Of a stretch of 64,000 nt of DNA, positions 38,302 to 48,484 are shown piece after piece. Position 1 is the first letter of the stretch. Each line of letters opens with the position of its first letter. This stretch comes from Pseudomonas grimontii (lineage in GTDB: Bacteria; Pseudomonadota; Gammaproteobacteria; Pseudomonadales; Pseudomonadaceae), in the NCBI RefSeq assembly GCF_007858185.1, contig NZ_VFES01000003.1, positions 62,001-126,000 on the forward strand. The letters are read 5' to 3'. Both the position numbers and the translations under genes were made by a program. The notes below the pieces were generated by a model. The model was given only the letters and a program-made list of their open reading frames with translations. It was not told the origin of the DNA and did not search any database.

Positions 38302-38757
38302 ATGCACGCTTTGCAAGCCAAGATCCTCGACCCCCGCATCGGCACCGAATTCCCGCTGCCGGCCTACGCCACCCCAGGTTCCGCCGGCCTGGACCTGCGC
38401 GCCATGCTCAAGCAAGACACCGTCCTTGAGCCGGGCCAGACCCTCCTGATCCCTACCGGTCTGTCGATCTACGTCGGCGACCCAGGCTTGGCGGCGCTGA
38501 TCCTGCCGCGCTCCGGCCTGGGCCACAAACACGGCATCGTGCTGGGCAACCTGGTAGGCCTGATCGACTCGGACTACCAAGGCGAACTGATGGTGTCATG
38601 CTGGAACCGTGGCCAGACGGCGTTCAACATCGTTGTCGGCGAGCGCATTGCCCAGCTTGTACTGGTGCCGGTGGTGCAGGCGCACTTCGAACTGGTGCAG
38701 GATTTCGATGAAACCCAACGCGGCGCAGGCGGTTTTGGGCATTCCGGCAGTCACTGA
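38302..38757 (+). CDS. dut: dUTP diphosphatase
   Basis: This 151-aa homotrimeric enzyme hydrolyses dUTP to dUMP, keeping uracil out of DNA and supplying dTMP synthesis. The five conserved motifs are visible: AGLDLRA (I), PRSGLG (II), [15 protein letters not shown] (III), RIAQLVLVP (IV) and the C-terminal [10 protein letters not shown] (V). It starts five bases after coaBC, the classical dfp-dut operon. A GCCGGGC/GCCCGGC hairpin follows it. Confidence 0.97.
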   Translation: MHALQAKILDPRIGTEFPLPAYATPGSAGLDLRAMLKQDTVLEPGQTLLIPTGLSIYVGDPGLAALILPRSGLGHKHGIVLGNLVGLIDSDYQGELMVSCWNRGQTAFNIVVGERIAQLVLVPVVQAHFELVQDFDETQRGAGGFGHSGSH

Positions 38758-38771
38758 CTACGCTGAGCCTG

Positions 38772-38794
38772 GCCGGGCGCTTTTGCCCGGCTCA
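38772..38794 (+). terminator. Hairpin downstream of dut
   Basis: Stem GCCGGGC/GCCCGGC with loop GCTTTT. The trailing sequence has no T run, so it is a weak terminator or attenuator. Confidence 0.5.
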
Positions 38795-39021
38795 ACGCCC
38801 CCGCAAGGCTTTTCAGGATGAAGAATGCGCGGACTTTATCAGCGAGATTTCCCCATTGAAATCAACGCATTACGCAGACAAAAAGACAGGAGCCAAGCTC
38901 CGATGGCACTTTTGCACCACGAACTCTCTGCCGAAAACACCGTCATACCCTTCAGTTTGAGCCTGCCGGTCAGCCACATTAAGGCCAGCCTTGCCCCCTT
39001 GAGATGGAGTTTCCCCCCGCG

Positions 39022-40419
39022 ATGAGTACCGCAGCCCGAGTAGCCCCGACATTCCCCGACAGCATCTTTCGCGCCTATGACATTCGTGGCGTAGTGCCCA
39101 AGACCCTGACCGCCGAGACCGCCTACTGGATTGGCCGCGCCATTGGCTCCCAGAGCCTGGCCCAGGGCGAGCCGAACGTTTCGGTCGGCCGTGACGGTCG
39201 CCTGTCCGGTCCGGAACTGGTGGAACAACTGATCCAGGGCCTGGCCGACAGCGGCTGCCATGTCAGCGACGTAGGCCTGGTGCCCACCCCTGCGCTGTAC
39301 TACGCCGCCAACGTACTGGCCGGCAAGTCCGGGGTGATGCTGACCGGCAGCCATAACCCATCGGACTACAACGGCTTCAAGATTGTCATCGCCGGCGACA
39401 CCCTCGCCAACGAACAGATCCAGGCCCTGCACACCCGCCTGAAGACCAACGACCTGACGAGCGGCCAAGGCAGCATCACCAAAGTTGACATCCTGCCGCG
39501 CTACTCTGACGAAATCACCCGCGACGTCAAACTCGCACGACGTCTCAAAGTGGTAGTGGACTGCGGCAACGGCGCGGCCGGCGTAATCGCCCCGCAGCTG
39601 CTCGAAGCCCTGAACTGCGAAGTGATCCCGCTGTTCTGCGAGGTCGATGGCAACTTCCCCAACCACCACCCGGACCCGGGCAAGCCAGAAAACCTGGTGG
39701 ACCTGATTGCCAAGGTCAAGGAAACCGGCGCTGACGTCGGCCTGGCCTTCGACGGTGACGGCGACCGCGTGGGCGTGGTGACCGAAACCGGCGAGATCGT
39801 GTTCCCGGACCGCCTGCTGATGCTGTTTGCCCGCGATGTGGTAGCGCGCAACCCTGGTGCCGAGATCATTTTCGACGTGAAATGCACCCGCCGCCTCACC
39901 CCGTTGATCAAGGAATACGGCGGTCGCCCACTAATGTGGAAGACCGGTCACTCGTTGATCAAAAAGAAAATGAAGGAAACCGGCGCCCTGTTGGCCGGCG
40001 AAATGAGCGGCCACGTATTCTTCAAGGAGCGCTGGTTCGGGTTTGACGACGGCATTTACAGCGCCGCCCGTCTGCTGGAGATCCTCAGCAAGGAAAAATC
40101 CACCGCCGAGGAGCTGTTTCAGACCTTCCCGAATGATATTTCTACGCCAGAGATCAATATCCATGTGACCGAGGAGAGCAAATTCAGCATCATTGACGCA
40201 CTGCACGATGCGCAATGGGGTGAAGGCGCCAACCTGACCACCATTGATGGTGTGCGAGTCGATTACGCCAAAGGCTGGGGCCTGGTTCGCGCGTCCAACA
40301 CCACACCGGTGCTGGTGCTGCGTTTCGAGGCGGATACCGAGGCTGAGTTGCAGCGCATCAAGGACGTGTTCCACGCCCAGTTGAAACGTGTTGCCCCTGA
40401 TCTCCAATTACCGTTCTGA
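39022..40419 (+). CDS. algC: Phosphomannomutase/phosphoglucomutase AlgC
   Basis: This 465-aa cytosolic enzyme interconverts mannose 1- and 6-phosphate and the glucose forms, feeding alginate, LPS and other polysaccharides. The catalytic phosphoserine is Ser110 in MLTGSHNP. The Mg2+ loop is DGDGDRVG and the sugar-binding loop is GEMSGHVFF. The phosphate-binding RASNTTPVLVLRFEAD lies near the end. ATG at 39022 matches the known N-terminus (MSTA); a 5' ATG at 39004 adds six residues. Most of the 264 bp upstream looks regulatory; I did not find a convincing AlgR site. Confidence 0.95.
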   Translation: MSTAARVAPTFPDSIFRAYDIRGVVPKTLTAETAYWIGRAIGSQSLAQGEPNVSVGRDGRLSGPELVEQLIQGLADSGCHVSDVGLVPTPALYYAANVLAGKSGVMLTGSHNPSDYNGFKIVIAGDTLANEQIQALHTRLKTNDLTSGQGSITKVDILPRYSDEITRDVKLARRLKVVVDCGNGAAGVIAPQLLEALNCEVIPLFCEVDGNFPNHHPDPGKPENLVDLIAKVKETGADVGLAFDGDGDRVGVVTETGEIVFPDRLLMLFARDVVARNPGAEIIFDVKCTRRLTPLIKEYGGRPLMWKTGHSLIKKKMKETGALLAGEMSGHVFFKERWFGFDDGIYSAARLLEILSKEKSTAEELFQTFPNDISTPEINIHVTEESKFSIIDALHDAQWGEGANLTTIDGVRVDYAKGWGLVRASNTTPVLVLRFEADTEAELQRIKDVFHAQLKRVAPDLQLPF

Positions 40420-40437
40420 TTTTTACCGGAGCCCTGA

Positions 40438-41343
<906 letters not shown>

Positions 41344-41356
41344 TTTATAAAGCACC

Positions 41357-41443
41357 AAAAAACCGCAGTTTCTTACGGCGCCTACGACAATACGTACCCA
41401 TGTACGGAATCTTCGTCAGGCAAAGTAGAATCTGCGGTTTTTT
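41357..41443. ncRNA. Long imperfect hairpin downstream of argB (terminator or structured RNA)
   Basis: The ends AAAAAACCGCAG (41357-41368) and CTGCGGTTTTTT (41432-41443) are a 12-bp perfect inverted repeat. The inner arms continue to pair imperfectly (TTCT...AC, GCCT...ACGA, then CGTAC/GTACG) down to a CCAT loop. The whole 87-bp unit is one long palindrome. It could be the argB terminator, a small RNA or a MITE-like element. Transcription cannot be judged from sequence. Confidence 0.5.
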
Positions 41444-41489
41444 ATGCGCAATGGAAACGCAGCCTACAACGATGATCACGAAAATGCCG

Positions 41490-41503
41490 CTGAAATTTTT
41501 CAG
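41490..41503. promoter_or_regulatory. Perfect 14-bp palindrome upstream of the AbiE module
   Basis: CTGAAATTTTTCAG is fully symmetric outside a two-base centre. It shares the CTGAAA half with the two 20-bp repeats that follow, so it may be a third, accessory operator. Confidence 0.4.
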
Positions 41504-41514
41504 TATTAGTGCAT

Positions 41515-41534
41515 ATTTCAACATTCACTGAAAA
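41515..41534. promoter_or_regulatory. AbiEi operator-like repeat 1
   Basis: ATTTCAACATTCACTGAAAA is an inverted repeat (TTTCA and TGAAA arms). It recurs at 41581-41600 with 18 of 20 bases identical, centre to centre 66 bp. AbiEi antitoxins are known to bind paired inverted repeats before their own gene and repress it. Confidence 0.6.
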
Positions 41535-41580
41535 CATCATAAAGGGTGAAATTCCTCGACTTTTTTCATCGCAATAGCTA

Positions 41581-41600
41581 TTTTCAACATTCGCTGAAAA
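41581..41600. promoter_or_regulatory. AbiEi operator-like repeat 2
   Basis: TTTTCAACATTCGCTGAAAA has TTTTCA and TGAAAA arms. It ends 11 bases before the ATG at 41612. Its position argues that translation starts at 41612 and not at the upstream in-frame GTG at 41546, which would place the repeat inside the gene. Confidence 0.6.
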
Positions 41601-41611
41601 GGGCTCAATTA

Positions 41612-42667
41612 ATGAAAGAACTCGAAATTCACTCCAGAGATGCGCTGCGAAGCCTCCTGAGCAAGGTACCGATTCTCGAGATTAAAAGCCTCAAATCTAT
41701 GCCTCCTTCAAAAGGCTGGACTCCGGACTTCATTATCGAGATTAACGCATCAGGCAAATCACGCCCTCTGGTGTGCGAGGTAAAAGCAAACGGCCAGCCC
41801 CGATTCATAAACGCGGCCATACTTCAGCTTCGCGACTATGTGAGCGAGCAAAGGCCAGAGGCTACGCCTATTGTGGTAGCACCCTATCTTTCACCCGTAG
41901 CAAGACAACTGTGTCGGGAAAAGGGTGTGGGATATCTGGACCTGGAAGGTAATGCCTGGATCTCGTTCGATGGTGTATTCATTGATCACCAAGTAGCTGG
42001 CAAGCCGCTCTCGGAGCACAGGGAGCTTAAGTCTTTCTTCAAACCGAAATCAGCGCAGATCATACGCACGATGCTTCGGGATCCGGGCCGAGCCTGGCGG
42101 GTGGTAGAACTGTGCGAAGCCGCCGGGGTAAGCCTGGGACAAGTCAGCAATGTCCGCACAGCGCTACTGAATCGAGAATGGGCAAGAGCTACAAACGACG
42201 GCGTATGTCTATCCGATCCTCAAGCGCTCCTGGATGCATGGGCCGAAGCATACGAGCCTCCATCAGGAGAGCGTAAGGGCTTCTATACCACCTTACATGG
42301 CAGCGCATTGGAAAATGCCGCGCGCATCGCTATTGGAGAAAGGAGCGGCGGACACGCACTTTTTTCGTCCTTTTCTGCCGCTCAATGGCTCGCACCCTAT
42401 GCCCGCATCAGCACGAATTACTTTTATGCCGACATTGAAGGGCTAGAGAGACTCGTTAAAGCACTACAGTTGGTTCCTGCATCAAAGGGAGAGAACGTTG
42501 TCATCACTTTACCCAACGACGAAGGACTCCTACTGGACACCGTTGAACCCGCACCGGGCGCCCTGTGCACCAGCCCCGTTCAGACATATTTGGATCTATC
42601 GGTTGCGGGAGAGCGCGGAGAGGAAGCCGCCGAATATCTACGACAGGAAAAACTGACATGGTCTCGT
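41612..42667 (+). CDS. AbiEi-like antitoxin/repressor with PD-(D/E)XK-like N-terminal domain
   Basis: This 352-aa protein is predicted to be the antitoxin and autorepressor of a type IV toxin-antitoxin pair. Residues 35-75 carry a pattern like a restriction-endonuclease fold: Asp39 (TPDFIIEI), Glu56-x-Lys58 (VCEVKANGQ) and Gln72 (LQLRDY). A winged helix follows at about 147-200 (AWRVVELCEAAGVSLGQVSNVRTAL). The C-terminal 150 residues resemble the AbiEi_2 family. The stop codon is 42668-42670 and the toxin ATG at 42658 overlaps it. GC is lower than the neighbours, a sign of transfer. Nuclease activity is unproven. Confidence 0.8.
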
Positions 42668-43527
42668 TAATCCCTCAAGAACCTCAATCCGCCTCAGATT
42701 ATGACGACAGAACGACAGCTGCCGTGAAGGCGGTATTAGTCGAGATCGGTCAGATCCTTGGTTCCTTCAAAGGCAAGTTTGCAGTGATCGGTGGCGCGGT
42801 GCCTTGGCTCCTGCTGGCGAACGACGATATGCAGCACGTTGGAACCCTCGATGTCGATTTGAGCTTGGACGCAGAGGCTCTCGGTGATGGCGAGTACGCG
42901 ACGTTGATTGAAGCACTGATGGGTAATGGGTACGAACAAAGAGGAGAACTGCGGCGATTCCAGCTCGTTCGCCAGGTTGCCGTGCAAGACGGTGGATCGG
43001 CGATAGATGTGATCGTGGACTTCTTGATGCCGCGCGACGCCGAAATCATCCAGAACAAACCTCCCATTCTCAACGACTTTGCAGTTCAACGCGCTGACGG
43101 TGCCGACTTGGCGATGCGCTTCTATCAAATGGTTGCCATTGAAGGCTCCATGCCTGCGGGTGGCAAAAATCGTGTCGAGGTCGCGGTGTGCTCGATCCCC
43201 GCCCTGCTGGCGATGAAGGGATACGCCCTGAACGGAAGGCACAAACAGAAGGACGCATATGACATCTACTACTGCGTCCGTAATTTCCCCGGAGGCATGC
43301 AAGCGCTTGCTGAGGAATGTCGATCAGTACTGGAAACCGGGAGTGGAGAACAGGGGTTTCAGTTCATCGGCGAAAAGTTTGATATCGCCGAAGGTTATGG
43401 CCCGACCGCCGTAAGGCGATTCGTCGAAGACAGCCAAATACTCGGAGATCGCACACCGGACCAATGGCAACAAGACGCTTTCGGGCAGGTTGACGCTTTA
43501 TTGCGCGCCTTGCGACTGCGGGAGTAG
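42658..43527 (+). CDS. AbiEii-like nucleotidyltransferase toxin
   Basis: This 289-aa protein is of the AbiEii/AbiGii nucleotidyltransferase family. The fold motif is VIGGAVPWLLL followed by TLDVDLSLD (about 50-75), where the Gly-Gly and paired acidic residues match the nucleotidyl-transfer site. VKGYALN-like segment AMKGYALNGRHKQKDAYDIYY is the family's Lys-Asp motif. Known relatives add nucleotides to tRNA or block growth during phage infection. It overlaps the antitoxin gene by 13 bases. A terminator at 43550-43590 follows. Confidence 0.85.
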   Translation: MVSLIPQEPQSASDYDDRTTAAVKAVLVEIGQILGSFKGKFAVIGGAVPWLLLANDDMQHVGTLDVDLSLDAEALGDGEYATLIEALMGNGYEQRGELRRFQLVRQVAVQDGGSAIDVIVDFLMPRDAEIIQNKPPILNDFAVQRADGADLAMRFYQMVAIEGSMPAGGKNRVEVAVCSIPALLAMKGYALNGRHKQKDAYDIYYCVRNFPGGMQALAEECRSVLETGSGEQGFQFIGEKFDIAEGYGPTAVRRFVEDSQILGDRTPDQWQQDAFGQVDALLRALRLRE

Positions 43528-43549
43528 CAGCACCCCGAAACCCGAGCTG

Positions 43550-43590
43550 AAAAAAGGCCCCGATCAATTGAATGGAACGGGGCCTTTTTT
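43550..43590. terminator. Bidirectional Rho-independent terminator between AbiE and pyrE
   Basis: AAAAAAGGCCCCG pairs with CGGGGCCTTTTTT around a 16-base loop. It ends the AbiE operon on the plus strand and pyrE on the minus strand. Confidence 0.88.
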
Positions 43591-43600
43591 ATCGTGGCGA

Positions 43601-44248
43601 TTACTGAACGCCGAACTGCTCGCGATACGCCTTAACTGCCGGCAAGTGCTGCTTGAGCTGCGGATCATCTTCCAGGAACTGCAACACCTGGTTCAACGAC
43701 ACGATGCTTACCACTGGAATACCGAAATCACGCTCCACTTCCTGGATCGCCGACAACTCACCGTTGCCGCGCTCCTGGCGGTTCAGCGCGATCAGCACAC
43801 CGGCGGCCTTGGCGCCGTCCTGGGACGCGATGATCTGCATCACTTCACGGATAGCGGTGCCGGCCGTGATCACGTCGTCGATGATCAATACATCGCCGGT
43901 CAGCGGCGCGCCCACGAGGCTGCCGCCTTCGCCATGGGCCTTGGCTTCCTTGCGGTTGAAGCACCATGGCAGATCCCGCCCATGATGTTCAGCCAGGGCC
44001 ACGGCTGTTGCAGCGGCCAGGGGGATACCCTTGTAGGCCGGGCCAAACAGCACGTCGAAGGAAATACCGCTTTCAACAATGGCTGCCGCGTAGAAACGCC
44101 CCAGCTGAGCCAGGGCCGAACCCGAGTTGAACAAGCCCGCATTGAAGAAGTACGGGCTGGTGCGCCCGGACTTGAGGGTGAACTCACCGAAGCGCAAAAC
44201 CCCGCGATCGATGGCAAAACGAATGAAATCGCGTTGATACGCCTGCAT
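43601..44248 (-). CDS. pyrE: Orotate phosphoribosyltransferase
   Basis: This 215-aa enzyme converts orotate and PRPP to OMP in pyrimidine synthesis. The PRPP-binding motif is [13 protein letters not shown]. Other family segments are [16 protein letters not shown] near the N-terminus and [15 protein letters not shown]. The start at 44248 (MQAYQRDF) is chosen because the family begins there and a GAGG site lies upstream; an upstream ATG adds seven residues. It is divergent from crc over 82 bp, as in other Pseudomonas. Confidence 0.97.
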   Translation of the reverse strand: MQAYQRDFIRFAIDRGVLRFGEFTLKSGRTSPYFFNAGLFNSGSALAQLGRFYAAAIVESGISFDVLFGPAYKGIPLAAATAVALAEHHGRDLPWCFNRKEAKAHGEGGSLVGAPLTGDVLIIDDVITAGTAIREVMQIIASQDGAKAAGVLIALNRQERGNGELSAIQEVERDFGIPVVSIVSLNQVLQFLEDDPQLKQHLPAVKAYREQFGVQ

Positions 44249-44330
44249 GAAAAAAGCCTCAGATACCACGGATTTAGCTAATTAGGTAGACGGCGTGTAT
44301 CATACACGCACGCGATTTTTGGGGCCATTT

Positions 44331-45110
44331 ATGCGGATCATCAGTGTGAACGTTAATGGTATTCAGGCTGCAGTCGAGCGTGGTTTGCTCAGTTGGCTGC
44401 AAGCTCAGAATGCCGACGTCATCTGCCTGCAGGACACCCGCGCCTCCGCCTTTGAACTGGACGACCCAGCCTTCCAACTGGATGGCTACTTCCTTTATGC
44501 CTGCGATGCCGAAGTGCCCACCCAAGGTGGCGTGGCTTTGTACTCGCGGTTGCAACCCAAGGCGGTCATCAGCGGCCTCGGCTTCGAGACAGCCGACCGC
44601 TACGGGCGCTACCTGCAAGCCGATTTCGACAAGGTCAGCATCGCGACCTTGCTGCTTCCTTCGGGGCAGAACGGCGATGAAGACTTGAACCAGAAGTTCA
44701 AGCTAATGGACGATTTCGCCCGTTACCTGGATAAACAGCGACGCAAACGTCGCGAGTACATTTATTGTGGCTCGCTGTACGTGGCGCAACAGAAGCTGGA
44801 TATCAAGAACTGGCGCGACAGCCAGCAATCCCCGGGCTTCCTGGCGCCGGAACGGGCCTGGATGGACGAGATTGTCGGCAACATGGGCTATGTGGATGCA
44901 CTGCGCGAAGTCAGCCGCGAAGGCGACCAGTACAGCTGGTGGCCAGACAATGAACAGGCTGAGATGCTCAACCTGGGCTGGCGCTTCGACTACCAGTTGC
45001 TGACCCCAGGCCTGCGCCGGTTCGTGCGCAGTGCACGTTTGCCGCGCCAGCCGCGCTTCTCGCAGCACGCGCCGCTGATCGTGGACTACGACTGGACACT
45101 GACCATCTAA
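44331..45110 (+). CDS. crc: Catabolite repression control protein Crc
   Basis: This 259-aa protein of the exonuclease-endonuclease-phosphatase fold acts with Hfq to block translation of catabolic mRNAs when preferred carbon sources are present. The opening MRIISVNVNGIQAAVERGLLSWL and the C-terminal HAPLIVDYDW are typical of Crc. It lacks nuclease activity in studied species. The start at 44331 is fixed by the conserved N-terminus; an upstream start adds 12 residues. A terminator follows directly. Confidence 0.96.
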   Translation: MRIISVNVNGIQAAVERGLLSWLQAQNADVICLQDTRASAFELDDPAFQLDGYFLYACDAEVPTQGGVALYSRLQPKAVISGLGFETADRYGRYLQADFDKVSIATLLLPSGQNGDEDLNQKFKLMDDFARYLDKQRRKRREYIYCGSLYVAQQKLDIKNWRDSQQSPGFLAPERAWMDEIVGNMGYVDALREVSREGDQYSWWPDNEQAEMLNLGWRFDYQLLTPGLRRFVRSARLPRQPRFSQHAPLIVDYDWTLTI

Positions 45111-45125
45111 GGTCTTTACCCAGGC

Positions 45126-45160
45126 ACAAAAAAACCGACATCGCTGTCGGTTTTTTTGTG
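45126..45160. terminator. Bidirectional Rho-independent terminator after crc
   Basis: Stem ACCGACA/TGTCGGT with a TCGC loop, flanked by runs of A and T. It separates crc from the convergent DUF4870 gene. Confidence 0.92.
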
Positions 45161-45168
45161 GGCGCTCA

Positions 45169-45537
45169 TTATTTGACCAGGCGCCAGGTCCACGGGTAGC
45201 GATAGGCAGTGCCGTTGTTGGCCTTGATGCCAGCGATGATCGTCAGCACCAGCGCCGCCACCACCAGGATCAACATCAGCAGAAAGCCAATCACCACGAA
45301 CCCCAGCACCATGCAGACCAGCCAGGCGATGGCCACGGTGATCTGGAAGTTCAGGGCTTCCTTGCCCTGATCATCGATAAGCGGGTCCATATCCTTCTTG
45401 ATCTGCCACACGATCAGCGGCCCCAACAGGCTACCGAAGGGGAATACCAACCCCAGGAACGCCGCGAAGTGACACAACATCGCCCACTGGCGAACCTCCT
45501 TGGTCGGTGCCGGAACCGGCAATTGACTGTCACTCAT
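45169..45537 (-). CDS. DUF4870 membrane protein
   Basis: This 122-aa protein has three hydrophobic helices (about 22-45, 68-92 and 90-108) and the DUF4870 signature (WAMLCHFAAFLGLVFPFGSLLGPLIVW, DPLIDDQGKEALNFQITV). It probably lies in the inner membrane. Function is unknown. It follows rph on the same strand with a gap of 22 bases and may share its transcript. The last residues (YPWTWRLVK) are typical. Confidence 0.88.
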   Translation of the reverse strand: MSDSQLPVPAPTKEVRQWAMLCHFAAFLGLVFPFGSLLGPLIVWQIKKDMDPLIDDQGKEALNFQITVAIAWLVCMVLGFVVIGFLLMLILVVAALVLTIIAGIKANNGTAYRYPWTWRLVK

Positions 45538-45559
45538 GGCGCTTCTCCTTGAAGCCGGC

Positions 45560-46282
45560 TTAGTCAGCCAGTGCGGCGTTTTGCAGTTCGAAGATCTCAG
45601 TCATGCCTTTCTGGGCCAGGGCCAGCATGGCGTTCAGCTCGGCCGGCTGGAATGGCGCACCTTCGGCGGTGCCCTGCACTTCGATGAAACCACCGGTACT
45701 GGTCATCACTACGTTCAGATCGGTCTCGGCAGCCGAGTCTTCCAGGTAGTCCAGGTCCAGCACCGGCTCGCCCTGGTACATGCCCACCGATACGGCGGCG
45801 ATCATCTGCTTCAGTGGGTCGCCGCCTTTCAGGCCGCCACGCTTCTTGATGACTTTAAGGGCGTCCACCAACGCCACCATGGCGCCGGTGATGGATGCAG
45901 TCCGCGTACCGCCATCGGCCTGGATCACGTCGCAGTCGACGTAGAGGGTCACGTCACCCAGCTTGGACATGTCCAGCGCCGCGCGCAGCGAGCGCCCGAT
46001 CAGGCGCTGGATTTCCAGGGTGCGGCCGCCTTGCTTGCCACGGCTGGCTTCACGCTGGTTACGCTCGCCGGTGGCGCGCGGCAGCATGCCGTATTCGGCG
46101 GTCAACCAACCCTGGCCCTGGCCTTTAAGGAAACGCGGCACGCCATTTTCAACGCTGACGGTGCAGATAACCTTGGTATCGCCAAACTCGACCAGTACGG
46201 ATCCCTCGGCGTGTTTGGTGTAGTTGCGGGTGATGCGGATCGAGCGGAGCTGATCGGCAGCGCGACCACTTGGACGTTTCAT
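45560..46282 (-). CDS. rph: Ribonuclease PH
   Basis: This 240-aa phosphorolytic 3'-5' exoribonuclease trims tRNA precursors. Family features are [48 protein letters not shown] and the phosphate-binding loop [18 protein letters not shown]. The start at 46282 matches the conserved N-terminus. Length matches E. coli and P. aeruginosa Rph (238-239 aa), so no truncation. It is divergent from yicC. Confidence 0.97.
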   Translation of the reverse strand: MKRPSGRAADQLRSIRITRNYTKHAEGSVLVEFGDTKVICTVSVENGVPRFLKGQGQGWLTAEYGMLPRATGERNQREASRGKQGGRTLEIQRLIGRSLRAALDMSKLGDVTLYVDCDVIQADGGTRTASITGAMVALVDALKVIKKRGGLKGGDPLKQMIAAVSVGMYQGEPVLDLDYLEDSAAETDLNVVMTSTGGFIEVQGTAEGAPFQPAELNAMLALAQKGMTEIFELQNAALAD

Positions 46283-46498
46283 AGGGGATACCTGTACTGA
46301 GGACGAAAAACTGCCGAGCATTATAGAGCCGCGAGCCGATTCGGGGCACTTCTAAAAATCTGGTTACGAATGGTCAGCCTATCGCCCATTGTTTGGGCGC
46401 GCTCGCCCCACTGCGCTACAATCCCGCGCCTTCGCAGCCTGTCGGCTTCAATTCACCCATCAGCCCGCTTTCGCGGGACTGCATCGCGAGGTACCTCC

Positions 46499-47993
<1,495 letters not shown>

Positions 47994-48004
47994 TTGGCTC
48001 TTCC

Positions 48005-48050
48005 CAAAACCGCTGCAGGGGCTTTACATTGGCGCTTGTAGCGGTTTTGC
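48005..48050 (+). terminator. Hairpin between gmk and rpoZ
   Basis: CAAAACCGCT (48005-48014) is complementary to AGCGGTTTTG (48040-48049); pairing extends inward with one mismatch. The loop is about 20 bases. It is a likely terminator or attenuator after gmk. Confidence 0.6.
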
Positions 48051-48160
48051 GAGGGCCTGCGAAAAATCAGCGCTTCCCTAAACGCTGGTGATTTTTTAAA
48101 CTGTTTAGTCCGCTCGCCCAACCGGGCAGCGCGCATCTTGCATTCGCTCCGAGGAATATC

Positions 48161-48424
48161 ATGGCCCGCGTAACCGTTGAAGACTGCCTAGACCACGTGG
48201 CAAACCGCTTTGAGCTGGTCATGCTCTCTACCAAGCGTGCCCGTCAACTGGCCACTGGCGGCAAAGAGCCCCTGGTCCAGTGGGAAAACGACAAGCCTAC
48301 CGTTGTAGCCCTGCGTGAAATCGCTGAAGGCCTGATGAGCTACGAGTTCATCGCCAACGCTGAAATCGTTGAAGACGAACCGCTGTTTGCAGCGTTCGAG
48401 GACGAGTCCAACGAGGCCGTCTAA
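48161..48424 (+). CDS. rpoZ: RNA polymerase omega subunit
   Basis: This 87-aa omega subunit aids assembly of RNA polymerase and, in proteobacteria, forms part of a ppGpp site. The sequence [20 protein letters not shown] and the segment [32 protein letters not shown] are characteristic. A GAGGA site precedes the ATG. It lies just before spoT, the usual pairing that couples ppGpp metabolism to its target. Confidence 0.97.
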   Translation: MARVTVEDCLDHVANRFELVMLSTKRARQLATGGKEPLVQWENDKPTVVALREIAEGLMSYEFIANAEIVEDEPLFAAFEDESNEAV

Positions 48425-48484
48425 GCCTATGCCTGGTCGACGTAGCACGGCGCGGGGTCACAGCCTTCGGCAGGAGTTCACACT

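Noticed and set aside
41546..41611. Upstream GTG start for the AbiEi-like gene
   Set aside because: It would put the second operator-like repeat inside the coding region. ATG 41612 has an AGGG site and fits better.
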